Assembly: GCA_016280445.1 (NCBI GenBank)
Contig: JAEEGS010000044.1
Span: 1 to 64,000 of the forward strand
Direction: 5' to 3'
DNA length: 64,000 nt
From: Bacteroidaceae bacterium
GTDB lineage: Bacteria > Bacteroidota > Bacteroidia > Bacteroidales > Bacteroidaceae
Shown: positions 38,062 to 46,928 of the stretch, in pieces
How positions within the stretch are numbered: the stretch's first letter is position 1
Layout of the letters: each line of letters opens with the position of its first letter
Notes under the pieces: model-generated
Database searches by the model: none
What the model was told of the DNA's origin: nothing
What the model saw: the letters and a program-made list of their open reading frames with translations, nothing else
Translations under genes and position numbers: made by a program

Positions 38062-38095
38062 ATATATCAGTAGCAAACTTTACAAAGAAAGAAGG

Positions 38096-41000
38096 ATGAA
38101 ACCAACCAAGAGTGTAAGCTTGACGCTGCTTTTTATGCTGTTGTCAATGCTGACGATGGCACAAGAGAGTAAAACCGATACCGTCAAGACAGACATGGTG
38201 AAAACGAAGGAACGTGCCCTGCAAGTGGTCGCAGAAGTGAAAGACCACATGACCCATGACCCCATCAAAGGTGTGAAGGGTGAACTGCTTTATGCGGCTG
38301 ACAGCACCTTTGCTGACACGTTGGAGATACGCTACGAGGAAGAGGGGGATTGGAAATATAGCTACTTTATTTCTCGTATCAAGCGGGCGGGCAATTATCT
38401 TGTCAGGTTGGAAGCCGAGGGCTACCAACCGATGTATGTGCCCCTTGACATCAAGAAACTCTACAAGCACGAGCAACATCGCAGTTTGAAGACGGTCTAT
38501 CTGCGGAAGATACCTAAGAAGAATGAAATAGAACTGGATGAGGTGGTTGTCACAGCCACGAAACTGAAGTTCTATATGGACGGCGACACGCTCGTCTATG
38601 ATGCCGATGCGTTCAATATGGCGGAAGGTTCCATGCTGGATGCGCTCTTGAAGAAGTTGCCCGGTGTGGAGGTGGAGCAGGGTGGTGTCATCAAGGTGAA
38701 CGGCCGTCAGATAGATGCCCTGCTGCTCAATGGAAAAGACTTCTTCGACAGCGACCGGGAGTTGCTGTTGGAGAACATGCCCACCTACATGGTGAAGAAC
38801 GTGCAGAGTTATGAGCGTGTGCCCGACGAGGTGAAGGGGACGAACCGCGAGAAGAGCACTCCAAAGGAACTGGTGATGAATGTGAAATTGAAGAAGGAGT
38901 ATAGCAAAGGTTGGATTGCCAATGCCGATGTGGGCGGTGGAGCCACCTTCTTCAAGAACACGGAAGGAAAGCATGACGGTAAGTATCTCGGCCGACTCTT
39001 TGGCATGCGGTTTACCGACAACAGCCGCTTGGCACTCTTTGCCAATGTGAACAACTTGAACGACTACCGCACCCCTGGAGAGAAAGGTGAGTGGTCGCCG
39101 CTCACACAGTCGGAAGGACTGACCAAACAGGTGCAGGTGGGTGCCAACTATCGTACCGAGAAAGAAGACCACTACCGTTATGAGGGCAGCATCAAAACCA
39201 GCTATGCTGACAAGGAAGATGCTAACAACACCAGCAGCGAGACCTACCTTGACAACGGCAGCACGTTTGGTCGTTCCTTCTATGGCAAGCGGAGTTACGA
39301 CTGGCAAGTGGAATCGCAGCACAATTACAACTACTATCACCGTGAACCCGTTGGCGATTGGCTCAAATATTTCCAGTTCAGCCTTCAACCCTATTTCCAA
39401 TATCTGAAGTGGAATAATCACACGCAGTCAGCCAGTGTCACGCTGTCGGAAGATGTAGCATCGAATCTGGGCAAGGCCTGGATGGACAGCATCGTGGCTC
39501 CCAATGCCGGCGAACTGCTGAGAAAGTATACCATTAACCGAACCATCAACCGCACCAAGGGTGTCGGGCATTGGCTCGAAGGCAGCAGTTTTGGTTATTT
39601 TTCCACTACTCCTGCCCATAATGACTACATTGACTTGTTTACGGTATTTCGATTCAGTCTTACCGACAAACAAGAGGACAACTACTCCCACAACCTCTAT
39701 GAGTATGCTGCAACTTCGTCTCAGCCCACAGACTTCCGTAACCGCTTCAATCCTACTGAAGCCCGAACACGTTCTTTCTATGTGGACCCTCGACTGATGA
39801 TTGCCTTAGACGAGAAGCACCACCATAACCTCAACTTCGAATACACCTACAACTACGCTTACAACTACAGCAACAGCCCTCTCTACTTGTTGAACAAACT
39901 GGCAGAATGGGACAATGCGGAAAATCATGCCTTGGGCACACTCCCTTCGGTGGATGAGATGTTGACCACACTGGATGCCAACAACACTTCGCGCTCCACT
40001 ACCACCACCCATACGCATACGCCAAGAGCGGGCTACACCTTCAGCAAGAACAGCGAAGATGCTTATTCCATGCTAGAACTTTCCCTGAATGTACCCTTCC
40101 GCCACGAAAGCCTCGACTACCAGCGGGGCTCACAGGTGGATACGCTGATGCGACGCAACACCGCCTTTCTCTCGCCTAGAATCCGCTTCTTTCACAGCAA
40201 CTGGAAACGGAACCGAAGCATTCAAGCGAACTACTCCATGGAGACTTCGGCACCAGCGATGACCAATCTGCTCGACATCCGCGATGACTCCAATCCTCTC
40301 TATATCACTTTGGGTAATCCGAACCTGAAGAATACCCGTCGGCATAACCTCAATGGCGACTATCACGATAAGTTCGGCAAAACGCTTTTCAATGTCGGCA
40401 TCGGTGCCACTCTCACAGAGAACGCTGTGGCTTCGGGCTTCATCTACAACAAGGAGACAGGTGTACGCACTGTCACCCCCGACAATGTGAATGGCAACTG
40501 GAACATGAATGCTTCGTCAGGTGTTGACTTTCCGTTGGACAAGAACGACCGCTTCCGTCTGAAGGAGAATGTTTCCTATAACCACACTCGCAGCGTTGAC
40601 TTGAGCGGTACCAACGAGAGCCTCGTTGCGACACGCTCTGTGGTCACTACAAATCTGTTCGACGAGAGTCTCGCCTTCAGTTGGAAGCCAACCAGCAAGA
40701 TGGAGTACGGCATCAATGGTAAACTGAACTATCAGCACTCTGTCAGTCAGCGTGAAGGCTTCACCAACATCAACGCGTTCACCTATCAGTACGGTGTGAG
40801 CGGGCAGGTGGAGTTGCCGTGGAACATTCAAGTGTCTACCGACCTGACTATGTACAGCCGACGTGGCTATAGCGAAGCAGCCATGAACACGAATGAACTC
40901 GTATGGAATGCCCGTCTCTCCAAACGTCTGCCCAAGCAGAACCTAACCATCCTCTTTGATGGTTTCGACCTGCTTGGTAAACTCTCCAACGTGCGTCGTT

Positions 41001-41104
41001 ACATCAATGCTCAAGGTCGTACAGAGACTTTCTACAACGTCATTCCTTCCTATGGCCTTCTTCATGTGATTTATCGTCTAAACAAAGAACCGAAGAAAAA
41101 GTAG
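38096..41104 (+). CDS. Outer membrane beta-barrel protein with TonB-plug-like region
   Basis: 1002 aa; signal peptide; carboxypeptidase-regulatory-like N-terminus; LDEVVVTATKLKF, LLKKLPGVEVEQGGVIKVNGRQIDALLLNGKDFF. Confidence 0.88.
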   Translation: MKPTKSVSLTLLFMLLSMLTMAQESKTDTVKTDMVKTKERALQVVAEVKDHMTHDPIKGVKGELLYAADSTFADTLEIRYEEEGDWKYSYFISRIKRAGNYLVRLEAEGYQPMYVPLDIKKLYKHEQHRSLKTVYLRKIPKKNEIELDEVVVTATKLKFYMDGDTLVYDADAFNMAEGSMLDALLKKLPGVEVEQGGVIKVNGRQIDALLLNGKDFFDSDRELLLENMPTYMVKNVQSYERVPDEVKGTNREKSTPKELVMNVKLKKEYSKGWIANADVGGGATFFKNTEGKHDGKYLGRLFGMRFTDNSRLALFANVNNLNDYRTPGEKGEWSPLTQSEGLTKQVQVGANYRTEKEDHYRYEGSIKTSYADKEDANNTSSETYLDNGSTFGRSFYGKRSYDWQVESQHNYNYYHREPVGDWLKYFQFSLQPYFQYLKWNNHTQSASVTLSEDVASNLGKAWMDSIVAPNAGELLRKYTINRTINRTKGVGHWLEGSSFGYFSTTPAHNDYIDLFTVFRFSLTDKQEDNYSHNLYEYAATSSQPTDFRNRFNPTEARTRSFYVDPRLMIALDEKHHHNLNFEYTYNYAYNYSNSPLYLLNKLAEWDNAENHALGTLPSVDEMLTTLDANNTSRSTTTTHTHTPRAGYTFSKNSEDAYSMLELSLNVPFRHESLDYQRGSQVDTLMRRNTAFLSPRIRFFHSNWKRNRSIQANYSMETSAPAMTNLLDIRDDSNPLYITLGNPNLKNTRRHNLNGDYHDKFGKTLFNVGIGATLTENAVASGFIYNKETGVRTVTPDNVNGNWNMNASSGVDFPLDKNDRFRLKENVSYNHTRSVDLSGTNESLVATRSVVTTNLFDESLAFSWKPTSKMEYGINGKLNYQHSVSQREGFTNINAFTYQYGVSGQVELPWNIQVSTDLTMYSRRGYSEAAMNTNELVWNARLSKRLPKQNLTILFDGFDLLGKLSNVRRYINAQGRTETFYNVIPSYGLLHVIYRLNKEPKKK

Positions 41105-41122
41105 ATTTTTTGTCGTTTTTCT

Positions 41123-41147
41123 GTCACAAAAAGCCGTAACTTTGCGT
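41123..41147 (+). promoter_or_regulatory. Candidate ECF promoter GTCACA-N15-GCGT (autoregulatory) upstream of the ECF sigma gene
   Basis: GTCACAAAAAGCCGTAACTTTGCGTCATGTA; overlaps a TAACTTTG (41136-41143) housekeeping-like box. Confidence 0.6.
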
Positions 41148-41193
41148 CATGTAATCAGAAAGCCCTCCTGAGAAGGATGGGAAGATCTAAGTC

Positions 41194-41676
41194 ATGACGA
41201 TAGAGACATTCAAAGAAAAGGCTCATACAATGCGCCCGATGCTAATGGCCACTGCCCGACGGATTGTGGGCGATGAAGCGGAGGCTGAGGACTTGGTGCA
41301 AGATGCGCTGCTGCGGTTGTGGCAGTTGCGTGATGAACCTATCCAGAATGTGGAAGGAATGGCAAGGGTGGTGGTGCGGCATCTGAGTTATGACGCGGTA
41401 AGGCGACGGCATGAGTGTGTCGCCATCGAGGAGACAGATGTGGCGGACAATTCACCATCCGAAGGACTGACAGATGTGGAGGTGCGGATGATGACACTGG
41501 TCGGTCAGTTGCCCACTCTGCAGCAGACGGTGTTGCGGCTCCGACACGTGGAGGAGATGGAGATGAGGGAAATTGCCGAACTCATCGGCGCGACGGAGGC
41601 GATGGTGAGACAATCGCTGAGCAGGGCACGACGGAAACTATTGGAACAATTTACACAAAAAGGATTGAGCAGATGA
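41194..41676 (+). CDS. ECF-type RNA polymerase sigma factor
   Basis: 160 aa; sigma2 DEAEAEDLVQDALLRLWQL, sigma4 LPTLQQTVLRLRHVEEMEMREIAELIGATEAMVRQSLSRARRKL. Confidence 0.95.
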   Translation: MTIETFKEKAHTMRPMLMATARRIVGDEAEAEDLVQDALLRLWQLRDEPIQNVEGMARVVVRHLSYDAVRRRHECVAIEETDVADNSPSEGLTDVEVRMMTLVGQLPTLQQTVLRLRHVEEMEMREIAELIGATEAMVRQSLSRARRKLLEQFTQKGLSR

Positions 41677-42683
41677 AAGAACAACATATATATACGTTGG
41701 TGGAGCGTTTCCTTGAAGGGGAGACGACGCTGGAGGAGGAACGGAGGCTTTACGCTTTCTTCCAGCGGGATGATGTGCCCGAGGAGATGAAGGAATATCA
41801 AGAGATGTTCAGGGCATACGCAGCCATCGCTCAGAAAACGGCAAAGAAACAGGTGATGCGCCCCATCTGGCTTCGTGTGACAAGCATAGCAGCGGCGGCA
41901 TGCCTAGTGGCGGTTTCGCTGATTGGATATAACTTGTATACAGAAAAGACTTCCAGCCCCCAAGGTGAGGTTCGGTTGGTCAAGAACGAGAAGTCAAAGC
42001 AAGGTGGAGAAAAGGTGGTTGCCACTCAAATGTCACCAAATCCTCCTGAAAATCTGTTGGCAGAGCAAGTGAAGCAGCCTCAGCAACCGAAGGTGAGAAG
42101 GGGGAGGCAGAAAGAGACCATAGCCCAAGAGAGGGTGGAAACAGTTTCTTCCGTGCAGACACCTTCCATAGGGATGATACATCAGGTCAGTAACCCTGTG
42201 AGTGACCTTTCCGAGGGAAACTTCATCTATGCATCCAACGATACGAAGGTGGATACCGTTCCTTATCAGGATCCTGCTCGGGTGGACGAATTTATAACCA
42301 AGTTCGCCAATTATTACCAAGTGAAGGAGGGGGAACTGAAGTGTTCCGTTCCGAAGGACAGTTGTGTGGTCAGCGCCGTTTATGTCTTTCCTGATAAAAA
42401 AGAAGTGGATGTCTTCGGACGATTGTTGCAGGCTGCTTGTTGGTATAACGATGCGACACCTGGATACCTCCTGACCTTCTCGCATCAGCAGTTCTTCTTT
42501 GAACTGAAAGATATGCGGAAGCAGTTGCAATATCGCTGGATAGCAGAGCGTGTGAATGGTAAGATACTGCTTTACAGCACCCGCTCACCCATCAATGTTT
42601 CTGTCTCATCGACCTGCTATCAGGCATATAGAGAAGAATTGATGCACGCAAAGAGTATTAACATTAAAAATGTAGACATATGA
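41673..42683 (+). CDS. Putative membrane anti-sigma factor
   Basis: ATGA overlap with the sigma gene; N-terminal cytoplasmic helix region, one TM (VTSIAAAACLVAVSLIGYNLY), extracytoplasmic C-terminal domain; start reset from 41415 to ATG 41673. Confidence 0.75.
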   Translation: MKEQHIYTLVERFLEGETTLEEERRLYAFFQRDDVPEEMKEYQEMFRAYAAIAQKTAKKQVMRPIWLRVTSIAAAACLVAVSLIGYNLYTEKTSSPQGEVRLVKNEKSKQGGEKVVATQMSPNPPENLLAEQVKQPQQPKVRRGRQKETIAQERVETVSSVQTPSIGMIHQVSNPVSDLSEGNFIYASNDTKVDTVPYQDPARVDEFITKFANYYQVKEGELKCSVPKDSCVVSAVYVFPDKKEVDVFGRLLQAACWYNDATPGYLLTFSHQQFFFELKDMRKQLQYRWIAERVNGKILLYSTRSPINVSVSSTCYQAYREELMHAKSINIKNVDI

Positions 42684-43825
42684 AAAAAGTGATGATTCTT
42701 GGCCTTCTGGCTTTTTGTAGCATCGCCATGCAGGCACAACCGAAAGATGTGAAGTTTCTGGCAAAGGCCCCAGGTGTCTATATGGTGCCTTGTCCTGAAG
42801 CCGTCGTGGACAAGAAAACTAAGAAAAAGACGATTGTTTGGCCTGACACGGAGAACAACTCGTGGCATGAGAACATGGGCATGATAGACAACGTCCCCAC
42901 AATTGACAACTTTGAGAGTATTTTCCCAGAGTCCCATATCCCTAATAATTCTTCTTACAGTCCTGTGGTATGGCTGTTGACGGAGGAGAACGACGAGACT
43001 GTGCTGCATTGCTACTTCCGTATGCCTGCCGATGTGGTGACCAACATGTGGCTGGTAAGCAACGAGTGTGTCATTCTTGATAAAGAGACAGGCACCATCT
43101 ATCAGTCGCGCCGTACAAATCCCGACTGCTATGGCAAAGTGTTTAGCGTGAAGGCGAAAGAAGGAAGCATTCTTGACTTCCAGATCTTTTTCCCAAAACT
43201 GGAGGAGAATACCAAAGAGATTTGTATTTACGGTGTTCCCAACTGGTACATGCGAGGTATGGATGTGACGCTGTATGAGGCACGACAGAAGTTTTTTGGA
43301 ACCAAGTTGGGCTATGATGACGTGCCGCAGTTCCATAAGGCGCATCTTGTCAGCGAGGCGAAGGACTACAACAAGGACAACCATAAGTCGTGGGCTGTAT
43401 ACGACGACGCACACCTTATCAAGCCAGTGAAGGAGGGAACAATGGCCATTTGGTGCACTCCTGATGCCACCTATCTGGCTGTGGCCACTGAGATGAATTG
43501 GATGAGAGAGTATTTTGGTCGTGGTGGCAACAACATGCTCATCGATTCATCAGGACATCAATATAAGTGTAAGGATGTATTAGGCTATCCGAATGAAAAA
43601 CTCTTCTGGCTGGAAGGTTGTACAGGCGACTACTTCGCCATCGTGCAGGTGTTCGAACCTGTGCCGCTCAGCATCGAAACGATTACCTATATCGTACCGG
43701 AGGGTGAACCCTTTGCTATGTGGGGAGCAAATTGGAGTGGCGAAGTCCATCCAGACCTCAACATACAAGAACTTCGTGATAACCAAAAACTCTTTGAGTA
43801 TCACGAAAGGGTGATTAAAAAATAA
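42680..43825 (+). CDS. Secreted hypothetical protein in the ECF operon sharing the ETVLH-type N-terminal domain of the TlpA-like proteins
   Basis: ATGA overlap with upstream gene; signal peptide; ENDETVLHCYFRMPADVVTNMW...LDFQIFFPKLEENTKEICIYG. Confidence 0.7.
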   Translation: MKKVMILGLLAFCSIAMQAQPKDVKFLAKAPGVYMVPCPEAVVDKKTKKKTIVWPDTENNSWHENMGMIDNVPTIDNFESIFPESHIPNNSSYSPVVWLLTEENDETVLHCYFRMPADVVTNMWLVSNECVILDKETGTIYQSRRTNPDCYGKVFSVKAKEGSILDFQIFFPKLEENTKEICIYGVPNWYMRGMDVTLYEARQKFFGTKLGYDDVPQFHKAHLVSEAKDYNKDNHKSWAVYDDAHLIKPVKEGTMAIWCTPDATYLAVATEMNWMREYFGRGGNNMLIDSSGHQYKCKDVLGYPNEKLFWLEGCTGDYFAIVQVFEPVPLSIETITYIVPEGEPFAMWGANWSGEVHPDLNIQELRDNQKLFEYHERVIKK

Positions 43826-43851
43826 AAAACAGGCGAAAAGTTTTTTTAGTG

Positions 43852-43893
43852 GGGGGCGATGACATGCAGGCGTGCATGCACCGCCCCTTTTTT
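43852..43893. terminator. Hairpin between convergent ECF operon and uxuB
   Basis: GGGGCG...CATGCAggcgTGCATG...CGCCCC followed by TTTTTT. Confidence 0.6.
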
Positions 43894-43937
43894 GTTGATA
43901 CAAAGGGTGAGATTGGCAGTTCTCACCCTCAATGGGA

Positions 43938-45533
43938 TTATCTTGCTGCCACGTACTTGTGCAGCGTGGCACGTACGGCTCCGTTCCCAGCGTAGAGTTC
44001 CTTCACCATACCTTCAATCTGTTCGCCAAGCCCTGCTTCGTAGAGGTCAACGCCGAAGACATCGGAACGGCTGTAAAGTGATTTCAGGCATGAGTAGTCC
44101 TGCTCTGCCTTTCCCACTTTGAGAGGTGCAACGATGGCTTGCAGTTCTGCAAGCATAGGGTCGGGTGATGGTTCGAAGGGTGTACCGTCATCCTTAATGC
44201 CTTTTAGATAGCGGGCATAGCCAGCCAGCGTGAGCGGGATGAGCACGAGGTTGGACTTGTCGAGTCCACGTGCCAGATACTTCTTGATGGTTTCACCGAA
44301 ACGGATTGGCAGTTTCTGGCTGGTGTCCATGGCGATGCGCTGGGGTGCGTCGGGCATGAAAGGATTCGGAAGTCGGCGGTTGATGACGGCACCGATGAAC
44401 TCGTAAGGGTTCAGCACACCAGGGTCGGTCACTACAGGCATGGCCTCCATATAACCAATCTTTTGGATGAAGGCGCGGAGGTCTTCGTCTGCCATCTCTG
44501 CTGAAATGAGTGTGTAGCCGAGCATGCAGCCGTAGATGGACATGGCGGTATGAAGCGGGTTGAGACACGTGGTCACCTTCATGGTCTCCACCTTGTCGAC
44601 GGTCTCACGGGTGGTGTAGAGGGCTCCGCCAAGGTCGAGTGGGGGACGGCCGTTGGTGTAGTTGTCCTCGATGACGAGATACTGCACCTCTTCAGCATTC
44701 ACAAACGGTGCTGTGAAGGTGTGTTTCTCGGTTTCGATGTAGTCGTTATCCTCAAAGCCGTCTTGAGCCAACATCTCCTTCACTTTCTCGTGGGGACGAG
44801 GGGTGATCTTGTCAATCATTGACCAAGGGAAGGTGATTTTCTTCTCATCTTTCAGATAAGACAAGAAGCCTTCGGGCACGAGTCCGTCCTTCACCCATCG
44901 TTCAGCATAGGCAAATACGCCAGCCTTGACTTTGTCGCCGTTGTGCGAGCAGTTGTCCATGCTCTGGATGGTCAGAGGAAGAGCCCCTGCCTGCCAGCGT
45001 TCGAGGAGCAGTGCTGTCACCTTACCCATTGCGAAAACGGGCTTCAAGCCTCGTGCCAAATCTGCGTCGTTATAGGTGTAGCCCTTCTCGGTGATGGTGA
45101 ACGAAATCATCTGGAGCGATGGGTTCTTGAAAATTTCCACGAGGCGCTGCCAGTCGCTGAACTGGTAGTCGGCTTTCAGTGCTTCTGTCACTGAACCAAT
45201 CACCTTCTTCTCGATGGTGCCTGTAGATTGTAGACTTACCAAAAGCGAGAGGTTGTTGTAAGGGGTGTAAGCCTTGTCAATCACTTCGAAGTCAAACGTC
45301 TCAGCCACGATGACGCCACGGTCGTATTTGCCCGTGTTCAGCGCATCGTTGAGAATGGCGGCAGGGAAGGCGCGGAAAATGTTGCCTCCGCCGAAGTGTA
45401 CCCATGTCGGTTCATCATGCGTTTTCTTCACCACGGCAGCCCTGTCAAATTGGGGAAGCTGGTAGCCTTTCGCTTCCCACTCTGCGGCATTGAAGTTGCC
45501 GCTCACGATATCGTTCAGTTTCATAACTTTCAA
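43938..45533 (-). CDS. uxuB: Mannitol dehydrogenase-family fructuronate reductase (D-mannonate oxidoreductase)
   Basis: 531 aa; VHFGGGNIFRAFPAAIL, TCLNPLHTAMSIYGCMLGY motifs; adjacent to uxuA. Confidence 0.88.
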   Translation of the reverse strand: MKVMKLNDIVSGNFNAAEWEAKGYQLPQFDRAAVVKKTHDEPTWVHFGGGNIFRAFPAAILNDALNTGKYDRGVIVAETFDFEVIDKAYTPYNNLSLLVSLQSTGTIEKKVIGSVTEALKADYQFSDWQRLVEIFKNPSLQMISFTITEKGYTYNDADLARGLKPVFAMGKVTALLLERWQAGALPLTIQSMDNCSHNGDKVKAGVFAYAERWVKDGLVPEGFLSYLKDEKKITFPWSMIDKITPRPHEKVKEMLAQDGFEDNDYIETEKHTFTAPFVNAEEVQYLVIEDNYTNGRPPLDLGGALYTTRETVDKVETMKVTTCLNPLHTAMSIYGCMLGYTLISAEMADEDLRAFIQKIGYMEAMPVVTDPGVLNPYEFIGAVINRRLPNPFMPDAPQRIAMDTSQKLPIRFGETIKKYLARGLDKSNLVLIPLTLAGYARYLKGIKDDGTPFEPSPDPMLAELQAIVAPLKVGKAEQDYSCLKSLYSRSDVFGVDLYEAGLGEQIEGMVKELYAGNGAVRATLHKYVAAR

Positions 45534-45547
45534 TTTTCAACTTTCAA

Positions 45548-46801
45548 TTAATCAAAGAATCCAGGTTGTTTGTATTCGATGCCTAACTCTCTGTCGACAG
45601 TGGCGAGGATGCCCTGCACCTGTCCCATAGCGAACATACGGCCGAGGAGTGTGTAGCCTGAGTTGTGGCCGTGATTGCTCTCGTCGAAGATGCCGCCAGG
45701 CTTGTCGGTGAAGGTCATGCCGTGGTCAACACGCATGGGCAGTTGTGGGTTCTCCTTTTCGAAGATGCGGCACAACTCAATGAGGTCGGCACGTCCTCCA
45801 AGGTGAGAAGCCTCGGTGAAGTCGCCGTTGGGGAAGATGTGGCAGGAGCGTAAGTGTACGAAATGAGTACGTGAGGCGAACTTCTTTGCCATTTCCACCA
45901 CGTTGTTGTATGCACCGGCAGAGAGTGAACCTGCACAGAAGGTGAGTCCGTTATGCTTGTTGGGCACTGCGTTGAGGAACCATTCGATGTCCTCTTCAGT
46001 GCGTACGATGCGTGGTAGACCGAGCACCTCGATAGGTGGGTCATCGGGGTGTACGCACATGTTCATGCCGTATTCCTCGCAGGTGGGCATGATAGCTTCG
46101 AGGAAATATTTCATGTTGGCACGAAGTTGTGCCTTGTCAATGCCTTTGTAGAGGTCGAGGAAGTCGCGGAACTTCTGGATGGGTGCCTCGTCGTTCTCGC
46201 TGAAGTTACCAGACACGAAACCTTGTGTCTTGATGATGATGTTCTCCACCAGTTTGTGGTCTTTCTCAGGGGTCATCGTCTTGGCGAGTTCGTCGCACTC
46301 GGCCAATACGTTACGGCCAGCACCCACACCGGCGGGGAACTCGAACTTTGCCCATTCCTCGCGAGCACCTTCACGCTTCAGAATGTAGATGTCGAAGTAA
46401 GCGAACTCGGCATAATTGAAGTAGAGGTTCGTGGAACCGTTAGGATTCTCGTGCAGCAAGTCAGTACGTGCCCAATCGAGCACAGGCATGAAGTTGTAGC
46501 AGATGCAGTGGATGCCCTCGGCAGAAAGATTCCTCAGCGATTCCTTGTACACTTCTATCTGGTGGTCACGATCGGGACCTCCGTATTTGATGGTCTCCAC
46601 GACTGGAAGCGACTCCACCACGCTCCAACGCATTCCATAACTTTCGATATACTCTTTCAAGTCGTGAATTTTCTCACGTGTCCACACCTCGCCAAGAGGT
46701 ACGTCGTGCAGGGCGGTCACGATGCCCTCCACGCCAATCTGTTTCAGTTGGGCAAGGGTAATCTTATCCTTCTTGCCAAACCATCTCCATGTTCTTTCCA
46801 T
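45548..46801 (-). CDS. uxuA: Mannonate dehydratase
   Basis: MERTWRWFGKKDKITLAQLKQIGVEGIVTALHDVPLGEVW and MCVHPDDPP motifs; start moved from 46825 to the internal ATG at 46801 because the -7 box lies at 46828-46835. Confidence 0.93.
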   Translation of the reverse strand: MERTWRWFGKKDKITLAQLKQIGVEGIVTALHDVPLGEVWTREKIHDLKEYIESYGMRWSVVESLPVVETIKYGGPDRDHQIEVYKESLRNLSAEGIHCICYNFMPVLDWARTDLLHENPNGSTNLYFNYAEFAYFDIYILKREGAREEWAKFEFPAGVGAGRNVLAECDELAKTMTPEKDHKLVENIIIKTQGFVSGNFSENDEAPIQKFRDFLDLYKGIDKAQLRANMKYFLEAIMPTCEEYGMNMCVHPDDPPIEVLGLPRIVRTEEDIEWFLNAVPNKHNGLTFCAGSLSAGAYNNVVEMAKKFASRTHFVHLRSCHIFPNGDFTEASHLGGRADLIELCRIFEKENPQLPMRVDHGMTFTDKPGGIFDESNHGHNSGYTLLGRMFAMGQVQGILATVDRELGIEYKQPGFFD

Positions 46802-46827
46802 ATAGTTAGGTTTAATAAAATTCATTG

Positions 46828-46835
46828 CAAAGATA
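46828..46835 (-). promoter_or_regulatory. Candidate -7 element TATCTTTG of uxuAB
   Basis: TAnnTTTG on minus strand. Confidence 0.5.
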
Positions 46836-46928
46836 GTCTAAAATCCACATTCTAACTTGTTATTCCGTATCATTTTTGTTTGATGTCGTACCAATTTCGT
46901 ATTTTTGCATCAGAAAGAGATTTGACTT

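Noticed and set aside
38144-39421. 425-aa minus-strand ORF opposite the OMP gene
   Set aside because: Shadow of the 1002-aa OMP coding sequence
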